Assembly: GCA_025094145.1 (NCBI GenBank)
Contig: JALLLS010000068.1
Span: 62,001-126,000, forward strand
DNA: 64,000 bases
Origin: Spinellus fusiger
Lineage: Eukaryota; Mucoromycota; Mucoromycetes; Mucorales; Phycomycetaceae
Direction: 5' to 3'
Of this stretch, positions 24,530 through 37,728 are shown piece after piece; the stretch's first letter is position 1, and every line of letters begins with the position of its first letter. The position numbers and the translations under genes were made by a program. Under the pieces are notes generated by a model, which did not search any database, was not told where the DNA came from, and saw only the letters and a program-made list of their open reading frames with translations.

Positions 24530-25436
24530 GAGCAACAGTAACATGTCTTCTTTTCTCCCTTTTTTTTTCTCTTTTTTAACAACCCCTCTCCCTCTCCCTC
24601 ACCCACACCCACACCCACACCCACACCCACACCCACACCCACTCCTCCTCCTCCTCCTCCTCCTCACACACTCGCTACAACTCACTGAAAATCAATACAA
24701 CACAATACAACTTAGATGAGCTACTCCTACCATCCACACTGTGCTTTATTATTTCATCTATTATTCATTCAGACACAGAGCTACCATACCTCTAACGTCA
24801 ATAGGGCGGATCTCCAAAATATAGGGCGGATGTACTTTGGCAGTCATTCATACAAGCTGTCTTGATAACAGCTCTACTTGTCCACTTACACAGACAAGGA
24901 TACAGGTACAGGTGGAATGATCCTTGATTGGTTAATAAGCACAACAAAGAAAACAAAGGTTGGTTGTCTCTCAACAAGGCCCTCATTGTCTCTGCTTATG
25001 TGCTATCTTGGTCATATCACAAGCTGTATTTATTGACTCTGTCCAATGATAAAACCTGACAAATAAACAAAGGGTCCTGTCTCTTTGGATCTCTTAAAGC
25101 ACTACCAAGTCCATGGCAGGATTGGAAACTCCTCAGATGGCCCTACAGGAACAGCAGTTAAAGGACTGAGTAAGCTACATGGACAAGCATGACTATAGAG
25201 TATGTGATAAGGACAATTTCTGAGTGTTACTAGGGTCAACACATTGATAGCCTTCCTTCCTTCCTTCTTTTTTTTTACACTCTTCTTGGTTGTCTTTATA
25301 GAATCATAGCATGGAAAAGAAGAAAAAGAAATAACATTTGTATTTGCACTTGTATCTACTGAATAGAGTATCTTATCAGTCATCATTACTCAGGATCCAC
25401 TGTTCATAGAGTAAGGAGATGGAGATAAAGAACAAT
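24530..25436. other. Intergenic region with (CACACC)n and (CTC)n tracts
   Basis: A pyrimidine-rich tract at 24,545-24,665 contains 'cacacc' hexamers followed by 'cct' triplets, upstream of the minus-strand membrane-protein gene. The rest, to the stop codon of atg3, shows no supported gene. Confidence 0.6.
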
Positions 25437-26947
25437 TTATGCACTGATAGTATGATCATAATCAATGGTGGGCACAACAGAACTCATGAACTTAAGAAAT
25501 ATAATCAGATATTGATCCACACGAATACTAAACTCTTCTTTTGCAGTGGATCCTTCTTCCATACGCTCAATAATCTTCTTCATGACTTGTGCGTGTTTGC
25601 AGGGATGGATAGAGGCTAAGCTAATGTTGAGATGAGGGTGTGTTTCAATAGTCACTGTCTTCTTCACATAGTCCTGGGTGACATCCTCAAACACTTGTTG
25701 AGATGTCAATGGCCTACGTTGCTATGATCGTTAGACACGGCCAGTCCCCACCATCACTCACTTCATCATAGCCAAACAACCACACTCTTGGTGTTTGGTA
25801 GTACTTGTCATAGGTAATAAACACATCGTAGGTTCTGACCTGAAGAATATTGTCACTGATAAAGTGAATCCACAGTCAAATAGAACAAACTCACTTGTCC
25901 TGTTTTCTGCTTGTATCTGCACGAGCCTATCAATACACAGAGTCAGTCCCCATTGTCAGAGGTGGTTGCTATAGTAACATCACGCCTATTACCAAATCCT
26001 CCTCTTCCTCTTCTTCTTCAAACACATCATCCATGTCAGGAATATCATCCATGTCAGGCACTTCCTCTGGTTTGGTCTCCAAAGTAACTGCTGCCAATCG
26101 TCTCTCTACCTCTTCTTCTTCTCCAATGATCGTATGGGTGATATTCTCCATGGCATTGACTATAGTCCATATAAGTGGCTGCTTTCCCTCTTTCCCTATC
26201 CTTTTTTTTTCCTTTTCGCTCTTCTGTGTCTATATTTACCCCGTGAACTGTGTGTGTACATCCATCCATCTTCTTCATTTGTAGCTGGACTTGAGTTGTG
26301 GATAAACTGAGTTTCATTATCATCATCGGTGTATTCCATTTGACTGGCGCGGTGGAGACAAGGGACTGTAGGATTTGAATTGGACAGATCAGTTGTTGTT
26401 TCCTACTCTATCAACTCCATGTACCATTTCTTGTTACTAGAAACTGTTTATCAGGAGCAAGGTAATCTCTTTTCTTCTCATTTAATCCAGACTCCCTATA
26501 GATATGAGATATAGGATATAGGATATAGGGTATAGGATAAAAGATATAGGATAAAAGGACGTCATTGAGTATAACAGAAACAGAAACAAAAACAGAAATA
26601 GAGAAGAGATTACCAGGACCAGGTTGGACACTTGTACACTAAGAATTCTCCAGCAGCCATGAACTATAGACCATGGTGAATACATATAAACAATATATAT
26701 ATATATATATATATATAACTGTCTTTTTTTTACTGGACTCTCTTATCAAATAACATCAAAGAATCTCAATCTCAATCCACTTTGCTCCAAGGAAAGGAGT
26801 AGAGACAGCAGCAGGGGTTGTACATACTTCTTCGGGTGTTAAACAGCCGGTCTCTTTGAATTTTGAGTCCTTTAAAACAGGCGCCAGATATTCACGCACA
26901 GAATGAAATGTAGAGAATACATTGTTATAGACGTCTTGGACAGACAT
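25437..26947 (-). CDS. ATG3: Autophagy E2-like enzyme Atg3
   Basis: Eight exons on the minus strand: 26947-26828, 26663-26614, 26495-26425, 26365-26240, 26159-25984, 25926-25895, 25855-25762 and 25721-25437, giving 317 aa, the normal Atg3 length. Atg3 transfers Atg8 to phosphatidylethanolamine during autophagosome formation. Visible family blocks are the membrane-binding N-terminus ([17 protein letters not shown]), [23 protein letters not shown], an acidic flexible region (residues about 160-180), [38 protein letters not shown] and the active site HPC with catalytic Cys264 in [14 protein letters not shown]. The end is [12 protein letters not shown]. All introns are GT-AG. Intron 5 has a weaker GTGATG donor, and intron 1 contains an (AT)n run. 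The junctions are set by the Atg3 alignment. Confidence 0.95.
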
Positions 26948-29048
26948 TAAGTTTAGAGAACAAGGGGCAAACTCGGCTTATTCATGTGGCAGGAAGACAT
27001 AAGCATGTGACTCAAGACAGTTGCGTCACCTGTACAGAAACAGAAACAGTCTTTATTTTTCATCTTTATGTCCAATCAATTGACAGAATCAATCGGAGAA
27101 TCAATTAAATAACAGTGAGTGAAGTCCAAGTGGGTAGTCCATTCATAGTGTTCTATTGGGTATTTGATAATTTCTTATATTGCTATGACTTTGTGCATTT
27201 ATCTTATTAGTATTAAGTATTAAGTATTAAGTATTAAGTATTAAGTATTAAGTATTAAGTATTAGTATTTAGTATTTAGTATTTAGTATTTAGTATTAAG
27301 TATTAAGTATTAAGTATTAAGTATTTAGTATTTAGTATTAATTATTAAGTATTAAGTATTTAGTATTTAGTATTTAGTATTAAGTATTAAGTATTAATTA
27401 TTTAGTATTAAGTATTAATTATTAAGTATTATTATTATTTAGTATTTAGTATTTGGTATTAAGTATTATTAGTATCAGCATCAGTATCAGCATCAGTATC
27501 AGCATCAGTATCAATCCATGGATATACAAATCATTAGCATAGATAGTCTTATAGAAAGAGCTCCCCTTTTTTAGGGACATACAAAAATTCCTTTTGTAAC
27601 CCCACCCAAGGATATGTCAATGCACTCTTCTCACTAATGATTTACGGGTTTTCAAAATAAAAATAAAAATAACGTACTTTTGTAATAATATTAAAGGCAA
27701 AAAGAAGAAGAAAGGGATAAGCTCTATTTCCTATCGCCCATCACTGTTGAAGTCCTAGTTTAAAGGGTAATTTCTATTGTTTATTGATTCTAAATTAGAT
27801 TGAAATGAATGCCATGAGTCATAGAGTCATAAAGACTTACTCTTCAACTACACCCATCATTGTTCGTAATCATGCGTCCATTTTTTATTTTGAAGACCTG
27901 TGAATCCCTAGTGTGACACAAGCACACTGACCATAAACATCCGCAAGAGTAGCACTTGAGATATAGACAATTGGCAAGGATATCATGATCAAGTGGAGTA
28001 GTCTAGTGGTAGGAGGTAAGGGATATAAGGCATGGACGATAGACTATCCATGGTCTATTGTGACTGTATAAAAGCATGCCTTCTCCCATATGTAGGGTAT
28101 AGTGTTCATCTACATACATTCGTTATGACTTGGTGGATATACAAAATAAAAGTCTATTAAGATACACTTCTCTAGCCATTCTATTAGGCAGAAGGGCAAA
28201 TGGTAGATACCATAGATCAACAGTATTGTCGTTGGAATACTTGTTCTCTCTTGATAGAGAGTCTGGGACTCTTACTATACCAGTGTATTTGTTACAAGGT
28301 GAAATGCTCTCTCTTCATTCGCTTACAACTAACAATTCATTCTAGTGACAGGTAAGAAGAGTGCTCCTCTGTTGTGTACAGGTATCTACATCTACATTTG
28401 ATGATGCTACCTATCTTCCTGCGGTAAAGAGCAAGACGTGTCGTGCATGGCATGTATTGTATTCAAGGCATGCTTCCCAACCAAGGTAGTTACAGTATAG
28501 AATAATATACATTACAGTCTAATTATTTATTATTAAAAATATAGATTCATAAATAACATATCTTATATAACTTATACACTTGCACTCAAACCCTAGATAG
28601 CACGCCCTTTGAACAGATTCACAGTTATTTCTATTTATTCCATCAAGGGCGAAAGGTATTTAACAGCGAAACAGCGACAACAACAACAAAAAGGGCTGTT
28701 AGAGTCTATAAAAGTCTGTGCTACTGTCAACTATTCACATAAAAGAACAAAGCCTGCAAGTGTTAGGGTGGGCATGGGTATGTAAATGTTTTATTGTTCT
28801 TTTGTGTGTGTGGATGAGGGAGATGCAATGGACTGATGCTATTTACAGTCATTCCCATGCGGGATGATATTGTGTGTGTATGTATATATAAAAATTAAGC
28901 ATGTAGGCGTGTCTGTACGCCCACACCACTGTAATTAAGTTTTTTTTTTGTTTTTTGTTTTTTGTTTTTTGTTTTTGTTTTTTTTTGCTTTTCCGTTTTC
29001 TTCTTCTTCTGTTGCTGCTCTCAGCGGCAAAGTGCAGTTGTACAGCAC
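26948..29048. other. Intergenic region between atg3 and the Ecl1-family gene
   Basis: This region contains the large AGTATTA array listed separately and AT-rich DNA. Poly-T and (GTTTTTT)n runs lie at 28,940-28,985. The 71-codon frame at 28,130-28,345 has no recognisable features. Confidence 0.5.
27204..27512. repeat. Compound AGTATTA/AGTATTT and ATCAGC/ATCAGT microsatellite
   Basis: About 270 bp of interleaved 'attaagt', 'tttagt' and 'attaatt' units end in 'atcagcatcagt' units. It is the same repeat family as at 4,848-5,105. Confidence 0.88.
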
Positions 29049-29456
29049 CTAGACTACTGTGCGTGACTGAAGAGTGAGATAAGCACCAGCAGTAGCAGGA
29101 GAACCAGCAACAACAGGTTGGCAACGGCGAGCAATTAAAATGCCATGACGGCGGCGGAAGAGAGGAATCCAGGGATAAGCACCAGAAGGAGCAATAGGAC
29201 GCTTGGCTTTTGAAATGACGGGTTTTGCTACTTGGCGGATTTGGGAGGATGGCTTGAGATGCACAACAGGTGATGAGAATTGTTGTGCTGCATTGCTTGC
29301 TTGATCATTCACTTGGCATGTGTTGGAACAGTACAATGAGCCATCTGACTAGATCCACAGGTAAGTCACTCGTTGCTATGTGTATTGGCAGTGTTATTTA
29401 CTTACTGTAGCATCTTCAATGCGATTGTCACAGATAATACACCAAGAGAGATCCAT
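29049..29456 (-). CDS. Ecl1-family (life-span regulatory factor) small protein
   Basis: Two exons, 29456-29406 and 29348-29049 (57-nt intron, phase 0), giving 116 aa. The spliced N-terminus is MDLSWCIICDNRIEDAT joined to SDGSLYCSNTCQVND. It has cysteines C6-X2-C9 and C24-X3-C28 and the 'DGSLYCS' signature of the fungal Ecl1/Ecl2/Ecl3 family (Pfam Life-span regulatory factor), whose fission-yeast members extend chronological lifespan. The rest is basic and low-complexity (SSQIRQVAKPVISKAKRPIA). The family is recognised from the paired cysteine motif. Function in this organism is inference. Confidence 0.75.
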
Positions 29457-31703
29457 GAGAGAAAAGTATATAAGAAAAAAGCGGTCGAGATTTAAAAGAT
29501 GGATTTCAGTTTTATAGGTTTTGAATTCTTGTCTCACACACACTCTAGAAAGGTAAGGAAATTGAAAGAACGTGCTCGAAACGAATTCCAGCCGCAGTGC
29601 TAAATAATCATAATAATAATAATAATAATAATAAAAAAGTTTCGCAGTCGATGTTGATTGTGACAAGTATGTCTGAATACTAAGTCCCTTTCTTCGGAGC
29701 ATCAATCCACCGACAAAATGAAATAGGGTCGATTTTCTAAATAAAAGGTCGCTCGAGTTGTAGTGCTTTCTTCCTATATCCTTTTTCCCTTGGGCATAAA
29801 GTGAATGTAAAAGACTTTTCTTCTTTCCATAATAATAGTAATAGTAATAGTAATAGTAATAACAACACTAATAATAATAAAATCCAACCCGTGTTATCTA
29901 TATCCAAAGAATAGGTTTTAATCCACTGCTTTATTGACATACGAAAAAGGTAAATTCTTACAGTCAATCAGCAATGCTTACTCTTTTATTTATTTTTATT
30001 TTCATCATTGAAGTAATCACAACTGCATTGATCAGCCATTGGCTATGACTGCTAATAAATATCTAATCTATTATAGCTGTCTGTCCAATAAGAGGCGGTT
30101 CCGATCCTCTATTCTAAAATGGATCCTATTAGTAACGCAACTTTAATAACAGCACTAATAATAATTATCTAGTTTTAATAAGTGTATAGTACAGATGACT
30201 TCTTTTTTTTTAGCGCCTATGACACACAAATGACCTTTGCACCAGTCCAAGTCACTTTACAACCAGCCGTGTTAGTCTATACTCCATTCCCTTGAATGAG
30301 ATGTCATGGGCACTTCTACAATATGTCTATACCATAGATTCAATGATATGAGGTATAGATTGGGTTATAAGAATTCATTTCAATTAAGAATTAAACATTC
30401 ACTAGTAAAAGTGACTATAAAAACCATGCTTCACTCACTAGGATACTAATAGTATTAGAGAAAATGATGATAAATATAGGAGCAACTATTGGCAGTGTGT
30501 TAAATTAAATTGATCAGTGCTCTTTACACATAAAAAACATCAATATCAATCAGCTATTGCCTAGTGACACTTGTTCCTTGTATAAATTCATGTGGCTATT
30601 ATTACTATTACTATTACTATTACTATTCTTACTATTATTATCTTAAAAATAAAAACACTACACCATAATGAGGTATTAACATAGGATAGACTAACTATTA
30701 TAATGACAGATGCACAGTATTCTCTGAAAGTAGTGGACTAAAGTTAAAAGTAACTTAATGAGTCAAAAAGTAGTCCAGTACTTTCAGAAAATAGAATATA
30801 CATTTTATTTATTGATTTAGTAATAATGTTCTTATTACATAATTTGAAGATATGAACTACATTCTGTTACTATCTGAAACATTGTGGTGAATATCCTAAG
30901 AATGCCAGGTTAACTGTATAATTTTAAACTGTCATTTAGAGCGTATTGGTTGTCATATATAAATATATAAACACATAAAATCTGACTCCTGTCCAACATG
31001 GACTCGAGGATGAAATACAATAGCCATTCCAGGCTAGCAGTCCCCAGGAGTGCACATGCTACATTTTCTAGACTCGTAATTTAGTAGATATAACAAAACA
31101 GCAGTCATTAGAACAGCTCATCTATTCTGGTTTGTCACTTGTACAGCAGTAGAAGTGTTGTAATCTTTAACATTCTATGACAGAAATTTATACACATGTA
31201 GACATCAAAATAGATGTACATTTGAAAAGGGATTCTGAATAAAGATACCATAGACATATTAAATAAGTACTCTAGCTACTACCAAGTATGGAGAAATGGA
31301 CTTTACAAAGATATTTTCTTATTAGAGTGGATGAATGTACTGCTCTTTCCTTAGGTTAGTATTCAAGACCTATACCACATATCTTATTTCCCAGGTGTAA
31401 TAGAAACAGTAGACATAATAATGAGGTGTCGATTCTTACAAGCAGTTTTCACGGGTGATGATAGAAGGACAAAAAAGCATGCTGTTGGTGGTGATGGTGT
31501 TGATCTACAAAGCATAAGCCTATTTTAAATGTGTTTATAAAGGTTTGGTGAATCTTTATGAATCCATACATAGTCTGTGGCTATGCAATGCCTATAACTA
31601 GTATCTATGTGTACTCTGTTGATCATAGAATATTCTACCATGCATCTATTCAAGTGTTGCTTTGTGATGTTACAGTTCAATAGTAATGACTGTTAATTGA
31701 CAG

Positions 31704-31749
<46 letters not shown>

Positions 31750-34700
31750 TGCAGCTCTGTATTTTGTTTCTATGTTTTACAAAAGTAAGCTATTAATGCA
31801 TAGACCATGAAAATGTTCTATGGGGTATTTTTCTTACAAAGAAGAAAATAACAACGCAATGCCTAATAAGAAATAATGGGATATAACGATACTATAATTA
31901 AAGGCGGTGGTAATGCATACAAATATCAATGTAAGAAATATACCCTACATGTGTCTATATTTCTGTCAATCTTCTTAGCAAAGTAGTAACTTAATTTTCC
32001 TGATTACAAACTCAATTGTAATAAAGAAGCAAGGATATGTTTTCATGGCAACCGCAGCCCACAAGTAGAATAGAACTCCGTAGAATAGTGTACTTTGAGA
32101 AGATCATTGAACAGAAAGTCTTTTTTATTTTTACTTTTATTTCTATTTTTATTATTTTATTATTATTGCCACTATCCTATTACCGATTTTATCTCTTTAT
32201 AGGACATGCTAACCAAAATGGTTGGTATTTCCATCTCTTATATGTGTCTATATTACACATACACATACACAACCGATACTCTATTAAATTCTTCATGACA
32301 AACACTACAGCTTAAGGATATTTCAAACACAGTTGTTGCATTCATCTTGGAATTTTTAAAGTATAAACTTTTCTATAAATAAAGCTATAGTATATCATTT
32401 ACGCAAAAACACACGTGAGATGGTCATTGATAAAGATTTTGGAAGATTCATTCCAGCCAATCATTCACACCAGATGATGTGACAGGGGGCTCTGTAATGT
32501 TCCTTTTTTCTTATGTGGCTATACCAGATCTTCTTCTTCAGGTTAGTACGTTCTACACTATGGGAGTGCTTTGTGTTATAGAGTCTGAAGACAGGGTGCT
32601 TCGTGTTGACTTAGTATTTGTCTCGTTTTTCCCTGCTATTACGAATAATGGCCATCTGTCTTTAAGTATATTGCATTTCTTTTTTATTATTATTATTATT
32701 AGTGTTATTATTAGTGTTATTATTAGTATTAGTATTATTATTATTTGTTACCCATTATTTGTTATCTTGGCCTTTGTTGTGGTGAGACCGTAGGTTCCTC
32801 TTTAGTAGAAATACAGCCTGAATCAGATAAAGTTCTTCAACATCAGCTCTTGGGATGATTGTCTTTTCATTAGTAAAAGACTAACACCTCATGTTTAAGA
32901 GACAAAGTAAAAAAAAAGAATGTTTGGTATACTAAAAGAAGCTGGACATGCTCACTCATCTTTACATGTTTTAATTTATATCAAAGATCTTTTTTATTGA
33001 TCCATGACCTCTCTCTACCCAAAATTCCACTTTTCTTTATTGCTACTCAACAATTTATTATCAAAAAAAGAGCATTTTATCCTGTACATATTTTAACCAG
33101 TACTAGAATGCAAGGATTGACATGTAAATCAATAGAAAAAGACGGACATCATGTTCTAAGCACGTAATCAACAGACAACTCAGACCATGGCGCCATCTCA
33201 ATCCATTGACAAGTATGAAAACAAAACATGCTAGTTACTAGTGTCACGCTAGATAATCTACTATTGACTCTGAAGAAAAAACCCTGTCTTCTTGCAAGAA
33301 AGACAAAACCGGTATTCACAGACAAGCACGGTCTTCATTTTTCATTCATTTTCTGCTATTGATACATTTCTATATAAAGTATAAAATAATCATTCTCATG
33401 CTATACGATTCCTATGCATGTGTCTATGTGTGTAGAGCCACTTTATTCTTATAACGCGTTGATAACAGCAAGGAGAAGATAGGCTTGGGTTCTGATGTCT
33501 ATTCCTTCCAAGAGCTAAAGTATGAGACAAAAGCACCTATCCATTTCAATTTTAGATACACTTTGAGGCCTATCGATATTGAGATTATGTGTTCTCTACG
33601 GAACAGCCGTAAAATTCTTAATTTTTGTGCAGGCCCCACGTAGTTATTCCAATGAACGCTTCCGTACTCAGAATCTAGACCTTGAGATCTCCTCATGATT
33701 ACAGATTCATTAATAAACTTACAAAGCAGAACACAAATAAACGTGCAAATCCTTGATAATAGACTTTTGAGATGTATAATTTAATATCTAATAAAGCATA
33801 AATATACAAATATAGGTAACCTACACAATAGAGCCAAAGAGTGACTATTCTATAAAAGGAGAGTGATAGAGTCATGATAAACATCAAAAGAGTTCATTTT
33901 CAAAAACACACAGTGTGCAATGCAAATTATGTCAATAGAATCGAAATAGGCTGGCAGGTGAAAGAAAAGAAAAAAGAGAAAAAAAAAGATCGGCAGACAC
34001 CAAGATGAGATGTCCATGTCTTATGTCATAAGCTGGAGTCTCTATGTACTTTCATTCTATGAATCACAAAGGAGAATTAAATCAAATATGCACATAAGAA
34101 AGAATAGTGTTCCTGAATGTTAATAGGAAATAAATAATATCATTTAACATTTTATTGTTTATTTATTTTTAAATAGCAGCATCAGAAGGAAGGGAAGAAA
34201 GGAAGAGAGAAAGAGCAGTCATCTTTTGACTGGTTAGCAGCATAGCCTATTGTCTCTACAAGTCACTCTTGAGTCGTTCACCTGCACCCTCCTAAACACA
34301 CAAAGACACACAAAGACAAGAGTATCTTGTGAGGGGAGATGGGACCAGACACTGCCACTCACAGTGAATACTAAAGCACCTCTTATTTGTCTGTTGATCA
34401 AGGCCATGCCCCTCTATAGAAGATCACGTTTTGATAGTAAGAATGGAAAGCCTCTACCTTTACTGTACAACTCAGCACCTATGGACGGGCTTACCTATAA
34501 TTCTTTATTTTAAATTTACTCTTTCCACCCCTCTTGACAAGACATTATTTTACTTTCTGTTCAACTTTCTCTTGTCTTACTTTCTTACTTGAATACGTAC
34601 ACACACCTATATCTATATCTATATATATACCTATATATCTATACCTATATATCTATACCTATATATCTATACCTATACCTATACCTATACCTATATATCT

Positions 34701-37143
34701 ATACCTATATCTATATATATACCTATATATCTATACCTATATATCTATACCTATATATCTATACCTATACCTATACCTATACCTATATATCTATACCTAT
34801 ATCTATTTTCTATATCTATACCTATATCTATTCTATTCTTTCTATCCTACTATAAAGGTAATTAAGATTTCAAGATTCTATTTCCGAATTGACGTCTACA
34901 CCCCGAGAAGGCGTGGCTATCCAAAGAACTGAGCCCTTTTTTTATTATTTATTTTTATTTCTCACTACAAGCCTACCTATTTAGTCTTTGCTTTATTGGT
35001 AACCATAGGGAATAGATAAGCTTAAAGTAACGAAGTTTGTCTGCTTGTTTTATTGTTTTATTGTTTTATTGTTATTTAAGAAAACAGAAAATAGAAAACA
35101 TGTCCAGGTCAATAGGAGGATCAATCCACTGCTCACTACATAAGAGGGTGGAAAGGTGCACTACAGAAAGAGATACATCAAAGGATTCTTTTCCATCACA
35201 CCTAGGCACATGGTGTGTCTACTTTTTCTTCCCTTGGTAAGGTGCCAGATTATAATTAAAAAGTCAGAGCTAGAGTACAAACTCCACTCTTATGGTTCAA
35301 TAGAAACACCTTGGCCTTTGCTGCGTGTAACTCATATAAATAAGAATCATAGTTGAGGGGACAAAACAAGACAGAATCCCCAGTACTTTTGAGTCTACAG
35401 ATAAGAAATGCTCAAGGGTTGTTATAAGGTTTAAATGTGTGAGAATGAAATGGCTATTTTTCTTTTTTTTTCTTTTTTTCTTTTCTAGTGATCACTACAC
35501 ATTAAGAAAAAGAGATATAAAAAATAAAAATAAAAATAAAAATAAAAACAAGCTATAAGAAATAGAGAAGCTAGGCTAGTGGAAAGGCCTTGCCCTCTCT
35601 TCCTTGAATGACGCTGATGCAAAACAAACTTTTCTTTACACTCAGTCGCCTGCTATTGTTGTAAGAAAGAAGAAAAACCCTAATAGCATAATGAAATGGG
35701 CTTATCTTTATGTAAGATAGTATGTCCTACAGTAGAAAACAGCATTCTCTCTCTAGATGATCCTATATCCAATGGTATAGGTAGAATGTATGTTTCTTAT
35801 TCATCAGTCTTTTTTCTTTTCTTTTTTGTGCTTGTGTGAAGGTGTATCCAAAGGAATCCAATCAGAAGTAGTTTTTGTTATGTTGGTGGGTTGACAGATA
35901 AAAGTGGGGATTTGCACAATGTCAACAGGTAGGTCAGCCACAGTAGTATAATAGTAGTATAATAGTAGTATAATAGTAGTATAATAGTAGTATGGCCATT
36001 ATGAAAAGGAAATGAGTGTCAGCTAATTGAATGCAAAACATTACACCTCAACAAGGTCAGTGGAGCAAGTGTTCTAAATATTGCCAAATACCATAAAAAT
36101 ACTTATAACATAATGATAGTATGGGTGTTATCTATGCAGGTCTATGTGCATTGTCCGTCTTCATTTGGTTTTTTTGATCCATAGTTCGTCTTGTGTTTAT
36201 AGTTTTTATTTTTATTTGAAGGGTAGCAGACATGGACTGATAGGATGATCAAATGAGAATTGGCAATAGAATAAGAATGGACACTCTTTATACTCCATCC
36301 TTGGAGTATGAAAGAGGGATAGTAATAGAAAGAAAGAAGAAAAAGAAAGGCTATAAAGGCAGAGGAGAATGGAGAGAGAAATGTGATGCAATACTAGGTA
36401 TGGTAGCTACTATCACGCCACATAATAGAACATTGTGTGAATACATCTTACCTGCTAGAATAAAGGCGGAATCAATAGATTTAGATAGGCACAGACGAAA
36501 TGGAATTCCCAATTTTAGCATCAATGTCTTCCGCGGAATCAATCATAGTTTATAAAGAGAAAAGAGGGAGTTTATTTTATACATGCATATGAACAAACAC
36601 ATAGACAGATGGATAGACTTGAAGATAGAGGGATCTGTCACCTTATAGATCCATGGCTCTGTAGGTATCAACTGATGTCATTGTACTTTCTTCCTACTCA
36701 AACAACCACCCACCCTAAGCAGATGAATGGATGAATGGATAGATAGATGAATGGATAGATAGATGAATGGATAGATGAATGAATAAAGGAATAAAGGAAT
36801 AGATAGATAGATAGATAGATAGGTCTATCAATGTGTAGCTAGATATGTAGGTAGATGTGTAGGTACAGTTTGATGTGTGCACTTGTATCTTTACACACCT
36901 ACACCAATTTACTTTTTCATTCGCACATTTATGCATACTCGCACTCCATTTCTCTATAAATAAACACCTATTTTCTATTTATTTCATACAGATATAAATA
37001 AAGGGCCGAGATGAGTTGATTCTCTTTCTTTCTTTCTTTCTTTTCCTCTTTCTCTTCCTTTCGTAGTGACCCACATTGTCACGAAAGTAACAAACACCAC
37101 CTATCCCTGTTTTCATTTATAAATATATTCAAAAAACCTTATC
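29457..37143. other. Long AT-rich intergenic region
   Basis: About 7.7 kb without a confident gene. It holds many simple repeats: (TTA)n at 31,706-31,747, the TATACC/TATATC array at 34,600-34,840, (AAAAT)n at 35,518-35,550, five 'agtataatagt' units at 35,945-35,993 and GATGAATG/GATA units at 36,720-36,825. Short frames with mildly coding-like composition are seen at 33,499-33,696 (minus), 34,250-34,513 (plus) and 36,253-36,555 (plus). None has a recognisable motif or splice model. Confidence 0.5.
34600..34840. repeat. TATACC/TATATC microsatellite array
   Basis: About 240 bp of alternating 'tatacc' and 'tatatc' units. The Tyr/Ile/Leu repeat ORFs across it are artefacts. Confidence 0.9.
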
Positions 37144-37418
37144 ATGATAAAGAGAGTCCAATTTTCATGCGACATTAAGTTTGCAAATACCTTTGATAAT
37201 GATGAATACGGTAAGAGAATAAAACAGCGAAAACAGAAGCAGTTTCACTTGGAATTGAATATTAATAATTATCAGATCGAACTGCTCAGGAAGTGGCTAA
37301 ATTAACATACAAGGATATGATGGAGCTCCTTACCATGAAGTCAAAATGGCGACGAGATATGGAGCGCATGCTGGCTGAGCGGGCGGCTGGAGAGAAAGAA
37401 GAATCAACACTGTTGTAA
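37144..37418 (+). CDS. Small conserved-looking protein with RVxF motif, 69 aa (unknown)
   Basis: Two exons, 37144-37210 and 37276-37418 (65-nt intron, phase 1), giving 69 aa. Splicing gives NDEYDRTAQEVAKLTYKDMM across the junction, then a basic helix (KSKWRRDMERMLAERAAG). The N-terminus is MIKRVQFSCDIKFANTF, and KRVQF fits the [RK]VxF docking motif for protein phosphatase 1. 'EYDR' followed by 'AKLTYKD' looks like a conserved fungal motif, but I cannot name the family. The last 14 codons and stop fall inside the first unit of a 176-bp tandem duplication. Confidence 0.6.
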
Positions 37419-37728
37419 TCATGAAGACAACGGTAGCAGTCACAGACCGATTATTAAGTCGTCTTCTTTCTACAACGTAATCTATAGTCGAGACACCACA
37501 TATCAAAGTCTACTGAACAGGCCATTATCTGACAAGCATCCTACAACAGTATGAGCGGGCAGCTGGAGAGAAAGAAGAATCAACACCATTGTAATCATAA
37601 AGACAACGGTAGCAGTCACAGACCGATTATTAAGTCGTCTTCTTTCTACAACGTAATCTATAGTCGAGACACCACATATCAAAGTCTACTGAACAGGCCA
37701 TTATCTGACAAGCATCCTAAAACAGTAG
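37377..37728. repeat. 176-bp tandem duplication over the 3' end of the 69-aa gene
   Basis: Two adjacent copies (unit 1 from 37377, unit 2 from 37553) start at 'gagcgggc[g/a]gctggag' and end near 'cctacaacagt/cctaaaacagt'. They differ at only a few bases. The second copy carries the end of the coding sequence as a dead duplicate with a TAA stop. Confidence 0.9.

Noticed and set aside
27990..28060. Possible tRNA-like A-box ('tctagtggtagga')
   Set aside because: No matching B-box or foldable acceptor stem within tRNA distance. No tRNA gene was found anywhere in the window by eye.
30210..30300. Short coding-like stretch after an acceptor-like 'ttttttttag' (YDTQMTFAPVQVTLQP)
   Set aside because: Only about 27 codons, with no upstream exon found and no family recognised.
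34534..34932. 132-aa Tyr/Ile/Leu repeat ORF
   Set aside because: Produced by the TATACC/TATATC array, and open in more than one frame.
36720..36830. Regular short repeats considered as a CRISPR-like array
   Set aside because: They are contiguous GATGAATG/GATA microsatellites without spacers, in a eukaryotic context.
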